64,000 nucleotides of DNA, from positions 62,001 to 126,000 of the forward strand of contig JAGCWW010000043.1 of assembly GCA_017961685.1 (NCBI GenBank), written 5' to 3'. A program made the translations under genes and the position numbers. Position 1 is the first letter of the stretch. Each line of letters opens with the position of its first letter. Shown one piece after another: positions 12,720 to 21,948 of the stretch. The notes beneath the pieces were generated by a model. That model was not told the DNA's origin and searched no databases. It saw only the letters and a list, made by a program, of their open reading frames with translations. Source of the DNA: Acholeplasmatales bacterium (GTDB taxonomy: Bacteria; Bacillota_I; Bacilli_A; Acholeplasmatales; JAEDCM01).

Positions 12720-13208
12720 ATGAATACAAAATTATATTATTCAGGAAAAATAAAATTATATATTAACATTGGAAATAAAACAATTGAAATAAAAGCAAAA
12801 AATGCTGGGACACCAACACTACATGAATCAATATGTAGATTTCTTGCAGGCCAGTATAGAGGTAATTGTGATATTCCACAGTATCTTGATATAAGAAGTA
12901 TTGATAATACATCAGTTCTTGTAAATGTAATTCCTTTAAGTGGTAGATCTCTTATTGTGGAAGATAATAATATATATACTCGGTGTGATTGTTCGATATT
13001 ATATTCTTCGTTAATTAGTGGTATTGTTGCTGATGAATCAGTAAACTATAAATTAGTTCTGTGTGCAGACAAAGATCCTGATTTAGTAAGTGGTCCATAC
13101 AGAGATTTAGCAACAGTAACCATATCTAGTATGGCATTATCAAGAATTACTCAAGGAACATCTGCTGCTATAGAGTGGCGTTTATATATCTAGAATGGAA
13201 GTGAGTGA
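12720..13208 (+). CDS. Tail-associated protein of unknown function, 162 aa
   Basis: The ATG lies after GAGGAAAAT. The frame runs through one TAG near its end (13191) to TGA 13206-13208, adding only QNGSE. The protein is predicted mostly beta, with a segment FLAGQYRGNCDIPQYLDIR. I do not recognise the family. Its place between gpI-like and the last gene before the terminator suggests a wedge-fibre connector or tail-fibre adaptor. Confidence 0.55.
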
Positions 13209-13213
13209 TATAG

Positions 13214-13750
13214 ATGGCATCAACATACATCGCTTCAAGTAATGTAAATGTTTTCCCTTCAACAAGGAGGACGTATGCTCAAGAATTTTCAGCAAGATTA
13301 ATGACAGAATCGGCAATTTCAAGAATTATAAATAATCTTGTTGAAGTTGATGGTTTTGTTATATCAAATAATGCACCCACGACAGCGGACGATTTATTTG
13401 AATTTAACATATATGGTTATTATTTTCAAGTTAAAAATATTTTAAGTGTTATTGAATAGTTAAGTGGCGCGACTAAACTATATGCTACTATCAGAATAAA
13501 TCATACAAATGATGCATTTTATGAATTATATGTAGTAAGCGAAACAGGAGATTCTCCTACATTTAATGGTATTACATTTACTGATGATGGTAGTACTCCG
13601 GAAGATACAACAACAGATATCTATAAAACTTTACTATTATTAGAGAAGCAAGGAGATATTTGGACAATTCCGGAACAGAGTAAAATTAAATTTAATAGGT
13701 CTGCCATTGGTTTAACAGAAATAGATGGCGGCAGAATAAACTGGATATAA
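13214..13750 (+). CDS. Last gene of the tail block, unknown structural protein, 178 aa
   Basis: The start at 13214 is 5 nt after the previous TGA with only a weak RBS (GAGTGATATAG). One TAG (13457) is read through; the frame ends TAA 13748. N-terminus MASTYIASSNVNVFPSTRR and segments typical of fibre-attachment proteins are visible, but no named domain. A strong terminator follows at 13773, so this gene closes the late tail transcript. Confidence 0.55.
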
Positions 13751-13772
13751 CCAATTTTCAATTGTATTGTAA

Positions 13773-13814
13773 ATATAGTATGTAGGCTAATGTCTACATA
13801 CTATATTTTTTTTT
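13773..13814 (+). terminator. Intrinsic terminator of the tail/baseplate operon
   Basis: A perfect 13-bp stem (13773-13785 with 13794-13806) and an 8-nt loop are followed by a T-tract. It lies 22 nt after the stop of the last tail gene. Confidence 0.9.
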
Positions 13815-13952
13815 ATATGAAAAATGATATTAATAATTGAAAATTTTTTTCGTAATGTATGTACTTTACTTTTCTAAAATTTTCAAAAAAGACGTACAAA
13901 AATAGAATATATATCTGAAAAATTTGCTCGTAAAATTAAAGAGGTGAGAAAA
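13815..13952 (+). other. Intergenic region with 11-bp dyad, probable promoter area for the helicase operon
   Basis: About 140 nt without a gene. An inverted repeat TTGAAAATTTT (13837-13847) / AAAATTTTCAA (13876-13886) is present, and GTAC tetramers flank it. The TAGTTGA promoter motif used elsewhere is not here, so transcription of 13953 onward must use another promoter type. No RNA gene is visible. Confidence 0.35.
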
Positions 13953-14255
13953 ATGAAAAAGTTACAAAACCCTTATATCAAATGTCCTAAGTGTAATGCT
14001 GAATACTTACCCGAAGAGATATTTGTATCATTATTAAATAATAATTATTATATTTAGAAAACAGATGACACACATGAAATTGTTGATTCTGATTATACTG
14101 GACAAATAGAAGATTCTTATGTTTGTAATTATTGTAATACCGCATTTAAAGTTCAATGTAAATTAAGTTTTACTTCTTTCATTGATGAAAAATTTAATTT
14201 TAATGAATTATATAGTACTAAATTAAAACCAACTGTATTATTGAAGGAAGATTAA
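13953..14255 (+). CDS. Small zinc-ribbon-like protein, 100 aa
   Basis: RBS GAGGTGAG precedes ATG 13953. Two Cys pairs, CPKC near residue 11 and CNYC near residue 54, could bind one zinc ion in a ribbon. One TAG sits between them. It overlaps the start of the SNF2 helicase gene by one base, so the two are probably coupled. Function unknown; a nucleic-acid-binding accessory is possible. Confidence 0.6.
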
Positions 14256-15940
14256 TGATTAAGATTATTATTGACACTCCTAAAAAATGTCCGGGATTAT
14301 ATTCTGCTTATATTTAGATTCCTTATAATTAGATTCTTATAGATATTATTAAAATTTCGTAGATTAGTTTATATGATAAGAAAAATAAGGTTTGGGAAAT
14401 TGATATAACATCGTTACCAAAAATTCTTGATGCATTTACAGTGTAGGATGATATAGAATTAATTGATAATAGTTTTAGTCCTGAAGAAGATATTTTAGTA
14501 AAAATTGATCCTGAAAACTTAAAAACCAAACCATTTAATTATCAATTAGATGGAATTAATTATGGATTAAATCATGATAAGTGGTTGTTATTAGATGCTC
14601 CTGGACTTGGAAAAACTTTATAGGTTATTTATATTGCAGAATCATTAAAGAAACAAAATTTAATTGAACATTGTTTAATTATTTGTGGTATTAATACTTT
14701 AAAATATAACTGGAAAAAAGAAATATAGAAACATGGTACTGAAGATGCTATTATTCTTGGAGAAAGAGTGACTCGTAAAGGTAAAATCGTTAAAGAAGGA
14801 ATTAAATATCGTAAAGATCAACTATCCAAGAAAATTAATGAATTTTTTATTATTGTTAATATCGAAACTTTAAGAGATGATGATATAGTAAAACTTATTA
14901 ATAATGGTAAGAATAATATTGATATGATTGTTGTAGATGAAATTCATCATTGTAAATCTCCTGTTTCTTAGCAAGGAAAAAATTTACAGAAATTAAAAAA
15001 TGCTAAATATAAAATTGGACTAACAGGAACTTTGATTATGAACTCTCCATTAGATTCATATGTTCCACTAAAATGGATTGGAAAAGAACATAGTAATTAT
15101 TCTACTTTTAAAAATTATTTTATTAAGTATGGTGGATTTTTTCATAATGAAATTATTGGTTATAAAAATATCAATATTCTAAAAAAAGAAATTGAAGAGA
15201 TATCATTGAGAAGAACTAAAGATTTATTAGACCTACCTGAAAAAACAGTCATTGATGAATTTGTTGACATGGATAATCAGCAACGAGTATTCTACGATAA
15301 TATTATTGACGGAATATTTGAGGATATAGATAAAGTTGAATTAAATTCAGATCAAGTATTATCAATAGTATCAAGATTACGACAAGCAACCTCATCTCCA
15401 TCTATATTAACATCCTTAGAAATTAATTCATCAAAAATTTTAAGAGCAGTTGATTTATCCGAACAAATCCTTTATAATAATAACAAAGTAGTGATATTTT
15501 CAATATTTAAAGAAACATTAAATCAATTAAAAGATAAATTAAAGGAATTTAATCCGTTGATGTGTACCGGAGATTATTCTGATGAAGAAATATCAAGTAA
15601 TATTGAAAAATTTCAAAATGATGATTCCTATAAAATTTTACTTGCTACTACTTAGAAAATGGGGACAGGAGTAACATTGACTGCTGCTTCTTATATGATA
15701 TTCATTGATTGTCCATGGACATCTGCTGATTGTGAACAATGCGAAGATAGAATCCATAGAATTGGTAGTAAAGATTCGGTTTTTATATATTATCTTTGGA
15801 ATACTAATACTTTTGATATGCAAGTTAAATAGATAGTTCAAGATAAATCAATTATAGAAGATTACATAATTGATAATCGAATTAACGAAAATTTTGTTGA
15901 AAGACTAAAAAAATTAATTTTAGACTTAAAAAATAGTTGA
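14255..15940 (+). CDS. SNF2-family superfamily 2 helicase/ATPase, 561 aa
   Basis: Walker A is LLLDAPGLGKTLQ with Lys120, where the conserved Gln of SNF2 motif I is encoded by TAG. Motif II is DEIH at residues 228-231. Then come IGLTGTLIMNSP (motif III), the C-lobe LLATTQKMGTGVTLTAA and the SNF2 arginine motif CEDRIHRIGS. N-terminal 100 residues are unassigned. Phage SNF2 proteins move along DNA in replication, recombination or transcription switching; they lack chromatin here. The gene has about ten TAGs and its final AGT-TGA forms part of the promoter at 15934. Confidence 0.9.
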
Positions 15941-15965
15941 TCTTTATAAATATAATCTATATAAT
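15934..15965 (+). promoter_or_regulatory. Promoter of TAGTTGA family, for 16049 operon
   Basis: TAG-TTGATC, 17-nt spacer, TATAAT (15960-15965). The -35 box overlaps the stop codon of the helicase gene. About 80 nt of AT-rich leader follow. Confidence 0.75.
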
Positions 15966-16048
15966 AATAATTAAATAGAGAAATAAATAATAAATTTAAA
16001 TAAATAAAATAATAATTAATATAATTATATTATATAGGGAGATTTAAG

Positions 16049-16867
16049 ATGTTAGATGATTATAAAAGATCATATGAAGAATGCGCCAATTTAATTAAAG
16101 ATTGGAAATCTATTTCTTCTATCGATCTTTGCAATAATTATATTAAAAATTTAAATACCGATTCTAATAAAGCTCAATCTTATCTTAGTGCAGTAATTTG
16201 TAGATATTGGTATATTATTTAGAGAACTTATTATGCTCAAAGAGTTAAATTGGCTTCTGAAGAAGAAGTTTATGATTGGTTTATTGAAGGTATCTATAAT
16301 GCATTAAATCATCATGTTTGGACAGATCCAAATAATAAACTTTACGGAGATGAGAAAGGTCCAGAAAAAGCTATTAGTGTTTGCATTTATTCAGCAAAAT
16401 TAAATTATTTTCAATCTTTGGAATATGATAAAAGAAAAACTAATAAATTAGCATTAAGTTTGGAAGAATTACAGGAGGATTCTTCCGATGATTACTATTT
16501 ACCTTATTATGATCAATCTCCATTTATGAAGATGTATATGTATCAAAAAATTAGAAAAATGTTTTTAGATTATGATTATTTTTCCGCATTTCTTCTAGAT
16601 GCAATTGTGAATGTGGAAGTATTTTCTAAAGAAAATAATACGGATTTTGTTACTTTAAGCAAAAGAAAATTAATTAAACATTTAAGAAATATTGATGATA
16701 GATATATTAAAGTTTTTTCTAATCTTTATGATTTAGATGAAAAGGATGTAGCAGAAGCAACTAAATTTATAAAAAATTTACCTCCAGAAAGAATGATTAG
16801 AAATATCGTAAATCTTTTATTTTTATTAAAACATGATAAAGAATTAATTAATTATATACGAAATTAA
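16049..16867 (+). CDS. Possible sigma-factor-like protein, 272 aa
   Basis: ATG at 16049 after GGGAGATT. All-helical protein with one TAG. The segment YLSAVICRYWYIIQRTYYAQ, followed by EEEVYDWFIEGIYNAL and KAISVCIYSAKLNYFQS, resembles the region 2 helices of sigma-70-type factors as they occur in phage proteins. The C-terminus (SKRKLIKHLRNIDDRYIKVF) could be a helix-turn-helix. If correct it would direct host RNA polymerase to late promoters. No motif is decisive; it leads a replication operon, which also fits an unrelated helical replication protein. Confidence 0.4.
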
Positions 16868-16881
16868 GGAGATTTTCTAAT

Positions 16882-17604
16882 ATGTTAATAGATTTAATCT
16901 CTCAAGCTAATTATAATTCCTATAATATATCTTTAGCAAAAATTATAGGTCTACATCCCGCAATATATCTTAATACTTTACTAAGTATTAATTCAAAAGC
17001 TATAAATAAACAAAAATTAACTAACGATGAATATTTTTGTATTGATAGAAATTATGTACAATCGATAACTACATTTGAAGTAGAAGAACAAATAGAAATA
17101 GAAACTTTATTGATAAATTTAGGAATATTAAAGAAGTAGGAAGCAGATGAATCAAATGCTTTATATCTTGATGTTTCTAAATTAACTTCTATTATAATGA
17201 GTGAGAATGAAAGTTTAGTTTCTGATATTCAAAAAGTTGTAACTCAAAATAAAAAACCAAAAAAGAAAACCAAAACAGAAGCAATTAAAGATGAAATGAA
17301 AAGTTTTGTAACAGCGACTAATCAAGAATTAAGAGAAGCATATTTTGATTGGATTGATTCAGTATTTGCAAAACAAGGGTGGATGAGTAAAAAATCGGTA
17401 GTTTCGGCACAACAAGTTATCGATGAATTTTCTCATAGAAATCTTGATGTAGCATTAAAAGTAATTGAGATTGCTTCTATTGGAGGTTTTCGTGATATGA
17501 CTTGGGCAGTAAATACATATAAAAGTAACTATAATGTTCAATATAGAGTTCCTCAAAATAGAACGTCAGAGAATAATGTAGGTATTAGTAATGAAGTATT
17601 TTAA
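16882..17604 (+). CDS. DnaD-like replication initiation / helicase-loading accessory protein, 240 aa
   Basis: AAGGAG precedes the ATG; one TAG (17137) is read through to join two halves. Residues 1-85 have a winged-helix pattern (YNISLAKIIGLHPAIYLNTL ... FEVEEQIEIETLLINLGIL), as in the DnaD N-terminus, then a basic linker KKPKKKTKTEA and a helical C-terminal domain. It lies directly before a DnaC-like ATPase and DnaB-like helicase, the order DnaD/DnaC/DnaB found in low-GC Gram-positive phages. The specific DnaD assignment is inference from fold pattern and context. Confidence 0.55.
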
Positions 17605-17617
17605 AGCGTGAGGTTTT

Positions 17618-18322
17618 ATGATTCTTAGTGATTCGTGTTGGATGAAAGATTATTGTGGTAAATATAATTCATCTATTGATTGTGAATGTAAAGATAAAAA
17701 TATTTTTTGCAGTAAATTATTTAAATTAGATAAACTATATCAAGATTCATTATTATCCGATATACAGAGGGTACATAAAACATTATATATTGATTCAGAT
17801 GGTTCAGATAGAGAAGCATTTATTAGATTAAAGGAAATTGAAAAGAATATAGAACAATGGGTAAATTCCGGAAATAATCTATATTTATATTCTCATATAT
17901 GTGGCAATGGAAAAACTTGTTGGGCAATAAGATTATTGCAAGCATATCTTGAAAGTATATGGTATAAATCAGATTTGAAATGTAGAGTATTATTTATAAA
18001 TGTTCCAAGATTTTTAATTGCATTAAAGAATAGTATATCCCAGCAGGATGATTATATCAATCATATTAAAGAAAATATTCAAACGGTTGATTTAGTAGTA
18101 TGGGATGATATAGCTATTAAAACTGCTACCACATATGAAATGGAAAATCTTTTAAGTATTATTGATTATAGATTAAATAGCGGTAAAAGTAATATTTATA
18201 CCAGTAATCTTTTTGGTAAAGAGTTAAGCGAAAGTTTAGGAGATAGATTATACAGTAGAATTATAAATCTATCGGAGGTTATTGAATTTATTGGTCAAGA
18301 TAAGAGGGGGTTAATTAAATGA
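17618..18322 (+). CDS. DnaC-like helicase loader ATPase, 234 aa
   Basis: The N-terminus is Cys-rich (CWMKDYC, CECK, C), possibly zinc-binding. An AAA+ core follows: Walker A CGNGKTC with Lys99 and Walker B TVDLVVWDDIA, then TSNLFGKELSESLGDRLYSRI matching the sensor/arginine-finger region of DnaC/DnaI loaders. No TAG codon. It ends in ATGA overlap with the DnaB-like gene. The predicted role is to open and load the helicase ring onto single-stranded DNA. Confidence 0.85.
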   Translation: MILSDSCWMKDYCGKYNSSIDCECKDKNIFCSKLFKLDKLYQDSLLSDIQRVHKTLYIDSDGSDREAFIRLKEIEKNIEQWVNSGNNLYLYSHICGNGKTCWAIRLLQAYLESIWYKSDLKCRVLFINVPRFLIALKNSISQQDDYINHIKENIQTVDLVVWDDIAIKTATTYEMENLLSIIDYRLNSGKSNIYTSNLFGKELSESLGDRLYSRIINLSEVIEFIGQDKRGLIK

Positions 18323-19575
18323 TTCAATTACAATTTCTTAATGCCCTTTTGGAATCTAAAGATAGTTCATTACTTCTTATAAATAATCTCAGTGAAGATT
18401 TATTTTGTGATTATAAAGATGAATATAATTTTATTGTAAATCACCTTAATGAATATGGAACGATTCCGGACAAAGTTACATTTCTTTCTAAGTTTCCTGA
18501 ATTTGATATTATTGAAGTAAATGAATCCAGAGATTATTTAATTGATGCTTTATTTGAGGATAGGGATAAAAGATTTCTAGCTAAAACATTTAATGATATT
18601 AGAAAACTATTAAATGAAGATAAAACAGAAGAAGCTATGAGTCTTTTAGCTTTAAGATCTCAAACGGCTATAAAAGCAAAGCATATAAATACAGTCGATA
18701 TAACTAAAGATATTTCAAGATATAATGATTATGTAGATAGATGTAGTGAATTTACCAAGTATTATATTAAAAGTGGATTTAATGAATTAGATAAAGTAAT
18801 TGGTGGTTGGGATAGGCAAGAAGAACTAGCTACGATAGTTGCAAGACCTGGCGTAGGTAAAACTTGGTGTCTATTGAAATGTGCGGTAGCAGCACTACAA
18901 CAAAATCTTAGAGTAGGATTATATTCCGGTGAAATGAGTGAAAGAAAAGTTGGATATAGATTTGATACTCTTGTTTCACATATTTCAAATTATAGTATAA
19001 CTAAAGGTATTAGTGATATAGCAAATGAATATAAGGCATATATTGATAAATTACCCGAAAGTTATGATGGATGTTTTAAAGTACTAACTCCGGCAATGAT
19101 TGATGGACCTGCTGGGGTAAATGCATTAAGAGCATTTATTGAAAAAGAAAATCTTGATATATTATTTGTAGATCAGCATTCTTTATTGGAAGATGATAGA
19201 AAAGCAAGAAATCCAATAGATAGAGCATCAAATATATCGAAGGATTTAAAAAATCTACAAGTATTAAAGAAAATTCCAATTATTGCAGTGTCTCAGCAAA
19301 ATCGAACATCAACAGAAAGTGGACTATCTACTAGTCAAGTAGCACAAACAGATAGAATTTCTTAGGATAGTACTTTATTGTTATTTCTTGAATAGAAAGA
19401 TGATGTATTAACTCTTAATATAGTTAAATCAAGAGATTCAGAAACAAATAAAAAAATTAGATATGCTATTGATTTAGATAAAGGAATTTTTGAATATATT
19501 CCCGAAGAGAATAATGCCTTAAATGGAGAAGGAACAGAAGAATTAAGAAATGAATACGAACAAGATGTATTTTAA
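18319..19575 (+). CDS. Replicative DNA helicase, DnaB-like, 418 aa
   Basis: It starts inside the loader gene (4-bp overlap). The N-terminal 130 residues match the helical DnaB domain and the RecA-like core begins near 150: Walker A ARPGVGKTW with Lys181, LGLYSGEM segment, Walker B DILFVDQHSLL, and the H4 motif IPIIAVSQQNR. TAGs at 19363 and 19393 extend it to TAA 19573. It unwinds DNA 5' to 3' at the fork with primase encoded downstream. Length is close to typical phage DnaB proteins. Confidence 0.92.
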
Positions 19576-19607
19576 TAGTTGATTTTTCTTATTTATTATA
19601 ATATAAT
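19576..19607 (+). promoter_or_regulatory. Promoter of TAGTTGA family, for the 19645-20786 genes
   Basis: TAG-TTGATT, 17-nt spacer, TATAAT (19602-19607). It begins at the base following the stop codon of the DnaB-like gene. Confidence 0.8.
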
Positions 19608-19644
19608 ATAAGTGCAATAAAAACAAAATATGGAGGAAAGAAAA

Positions 19645-19830
19645 ATGAATATTATCAATGAAGCAAATAAACTTACTGCAAAATATGCTGGTTGGAAGTT
19701 CGAGAATATCATGAAGATATTTGTATGGCATGATATTAAATCTAGTACTATTCATTATAATGATAATTCGTATTTTGTAATTTGTAATCGTCTTGGTATT
19801 TGTACTCATTTTTTGCTTTGTGTAGGATGA
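19645..19830 (+). CDS. Small hypothetical protein, 61 aa
   Basis: The start ATG 19645 (MNIINEANK) is preferred over ATG 19630, because 19630 lies on the Shine-Dalgarno TGGAGGA itself and 19645 has 8-nt spacing. No TAG. Contains HYNDNSYFVICNR and two Cys near the end. First gene after the promoter; overlaps the primase ATG. Function unknown. Confidence 0.5.
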   Translation: MNIINEANKLTAKYAGWKFENIMKIFVWHDIKSSTIHYNDNSYFVICNRLGICTHFLLCVG

Positions 19831-20786
19831 ATATAATTTTTGGAAATAAGATTATTCTAGAACCTATAATTAATATAATTAAATAGATTAGATATGAATC
19901 AAGTAATTAGTACTTTAAAAATATTCAAGATAAAGGAGAATATTTAAGAGTACAATGTCCATATCATAAAGATGGACATGAATCACATCCTTCTTGTTCT
20001 ATTTATCAAAAAACAGATAACGATGATATAACTGCTGGAACATTACATTGTTTTACTTGTGGAATGAAAGCATAGTTATATTCTGTAGTTAGTCATTGTT
20101 TAAACTTAAATGATGATGAATTAGGAAAAGAATGGTTAATTCAAAGATTTGGTTCATTATTAAGTAAGAAGGATATTTTATTACCTGAATTAGAAGAAAA
20201 GAAATCTTTTAATTATATTGATGATAGCATTTTAGAATCTTTTGAATATAATAATGAAGAAGCCTTGAATTATCTTATTGAAAATAGACATTTAAGTTTA
20301 GATGTTATAAGAAAATTCAAGGTAGGTTTTAATCCACGTACCAGAAGTATTACTTTTCCGGTATGGTCAAGTAATAATAAATTAGTAGGAATATTTGAAC
20401 GGAGCATAGATACCAAGAGATTTATAATTCCGGATAATATCTAGAAACCTATTTATTTACTTAATAATGCTATAAAGAATCATTATAGCAAAGTTTATGT
20501 AGTAGAAAGTTAGATAAATGCATTAACTTTATATGGTTGGAATAGACCGGCCATAGCTTTATTTGGTACTGGAACTAAAACATAGTATAATGAATTGAAT
20601 AAATCTGGTATTCGTCATTTTATTTTATGTTTAGATGGTGATGAAGCCGGTTTTAAAGGTAGCGGTAGATTTATTAATAATATTTATGATGATATATTAG
20701 TAGATTATATTAAGTTACCTGAAGGAAAAGATATAAATGATTTAACTTTAGAAGAATTTAAAAAATTGGAGGATAAGTATTTATGA
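19827..20786 (+). CDS. DNA primase, DnaG-like, 319 aa
   Basis: The CHC2-type zinc finger is complete: CPYHKDGHESHPSC starting at Cys44, and HCFTCG with Cys75 and Cys78. The Toprim catalytic core has VVESQINAL (Glu227; the Gln is TAG) and LDGDEAG (Asp270, Asp272). It is shorter than bacterial DnaG and lacks the C-terminal helicase-binding domain, as in many phage primases. Seven TAGs. It synthesises RNA primers on lagging-strand template, working with the DnaB-like helicase upstream. Confidence 0.92.
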
Positions 20787-21133
20787 GTATTAAAGTTCTA
20801 AACGAAGAGACGGTAGAATATAGCATTTATGCAGTTAAGAGTACTCCGGATGAAGCGATTGAGCTAAATGATGATTGTAGGTTTGCATCAGGATTTAATG
20901 ATAAATCAATTGCAATCGGTTATGCAATTTGTGTTGCAGAAAGTTTTGATTATACTGATATTTTCATTACGGAAGTTAAGACCATTAATAATTATTGGAG
21001 TACTGATGATGCAGTTAAGCAGGAAAAGATTGTTTGGTCCTGCATGAAATTTGATGATGATGAATCAGAAAATGATTTTGAAGATGCAGAAATTACAGAA
21101 GAAACAGAAGAACTAGTTGACATTGATGAATAA
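20783..21133 (+). CDS. Acidic hypothetical protein, 116 aa
   Basis: It overlaps the primase stop by 4 bp (ATGA). Strongly acidic C-terminal 35 residues (DDDESENDFEDAEITEETEE). The N-terminus looks alpha/beta. No TAG. Function unknown; the position between primase and SSB suggests a replication accessory. Its final codons carry the -35 box of the next promoter. Confidence 0.6.
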   Translation: MSIKVLNEETVEYSIYAVKSTPDEAIELNDDCRFASGFNDKSIAIGYAICVAESFDYTDIFITEVKTINNYWSTDDAVKQEKIVWSCMKFDDDESENDFEDAEITEETEELVDIDE

Positions 21134-21145
21134 ATATATTATAAT
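21114..21145 (+). promoter_or_regulatory. Consensus promoter of TAGTTGA family, for SSB and DNA polymerase
   Basis: TAG-TTGACA, 17-nt spacer, TATAAT (21140-21145): a perfect sigma-70/sigma-A promoter, the best match in the family. It overlaps the end of the preceding gene. Confidence 0.85.
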
Positions 21146-21176
21146 TATGGATGAATAAAAATTTGGAGGTATAAAT

Positions 21177-21890
21177 ATGGCAAAAATTTCTTTTGAAGAA
21201 GCGCAGTCTAGCGCGAATAGCAATAATACTGGTATTGGGTTTTTTTCATTGGCAGATGATGGTGATGAAGCAATCGTTAGGATTCTTCATGATTCGACAG
21301 ATAGTTTTGATATTGTAACTGCACATGAAATTCAAATTGGAGATAAGCGTAGGAAGATTGATTGTCTCCGTACTCTTAGAGATCCTCTTGATAAGTGTCC
21401 GTTTTGTAATGCGGGTATGAAGACCAGCCAGAGATTCTATATTCATCTTCTTGAGTATCAGAAGGATGAAAATGGTAATATCGTAGTTCTTCCTAGAATT
21501 TGGGAACGTAGCACTAAATATGCTACTACTATTAAGAATCTAATGGATGAATATGGTCCTCTTAGTGATTGTGTATTTAAGGTTCGTAGAAATGGTGCGA
21601 AGGGTGATCTGCAGACCACTTATAGTATCATGTTTGGTAATCCTAATGTTTATAAAGAAGAATTTTATCCAAAGGATACCAGTGGGTTTGATGATTATTC
21701 TGTAGTTGGTAATATTGTAGCATCCAAGACTGTGGATGAGATGAAGTATTATTTACTTAATGGATCCTTTGATGATAATACAGAAGCTAATAATACTGCT
21801 TCTCCTACTGGAGGTAATGCTTCTAATACGGCACCATGGCAGAGTCCTAATACCGTTTCAAGTGTCTCTAGACCTCAGCGTTTTTATTAA
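21177..21890 (+). CDS. Single-stranded DNA-binding protein, T4 gp32-like with zinc site, 237 aa
   Basis: TTGGAGG precedes the ATG. The zinc ligands follow H-X12-C-X10-C-X2-C (His50, Cys63, Cys74, Cys77), one residue different from T4 gp32 (H-X12-C-X9-C-X2-C), inside an OB-fold-like core. The C-terminal tail is Asn/Thr/Ser-rich and ends RPQRFY rather than in the usual acidic tip. No TAG codons, and codons richer in C/G than neighbours, which with the perfect promoter suggests strong, early expression. It would coat ssDNA for the replisome and for RecA. Confidence 0.8.
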   Translation: MAKISFEEAQSSANSNNTGIGFFSLADDGDEAIVRILHDSTDSFDIVTAHEIQIGDKRRKIDCLRTLRDPLDKCPFCNAGMKTSQRFYIHLLEYQKDENGNIVVLPRIWERSTKYATTIKNLMDEYGPLSDCVFKVRRNGAKGDLQTTYSIMFGNPNVYKEEFYPKDTSGFDDYSVVGNIVASKTVDEMKYYLLNGSFDDNTEANNTASPTGGNASNTAPWQSPNTVSSVSRPQRFY

Positions 21891-21899
21891 TTTATAATT

Positions 21900-21933
21900 A
21901 ATAAGCATGGATAAATATTTATCCATGCTTATT
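21900..21933 (+). repeat. 34-bp perfect palindrome between SSB and DNA polymerase
   Basis: Two 17-nt arms, AATAAGCATGGATAAAT and its complement, meet without spacer. There is no following T-tract; the polymerase RBS (AAGGAG) starts 5 nt later. It may act as an RNA hairpin that protects or attenuates the SSB transcript, or as a protein-binding dyad. Confidence 0.6.
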
Positions 21934-21948
21934 ATATAAGGAGTTTAT

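Noticed and set aside
15450..15478. TTGATT-N17-TATAAT inside the SNF2 gene
   Set aside because: It lacks the TAG before -35 and is well inside the coding region; probable chance match in AT-rich DNA.
19630..19644. Longer start for the 61-aa gene (and similarly 53540 for the 56-aa gene)
   Set aside because: The upstream ATG overlaps the Shine-Dalgarno sequence; the downstream ATG has normal spacing.
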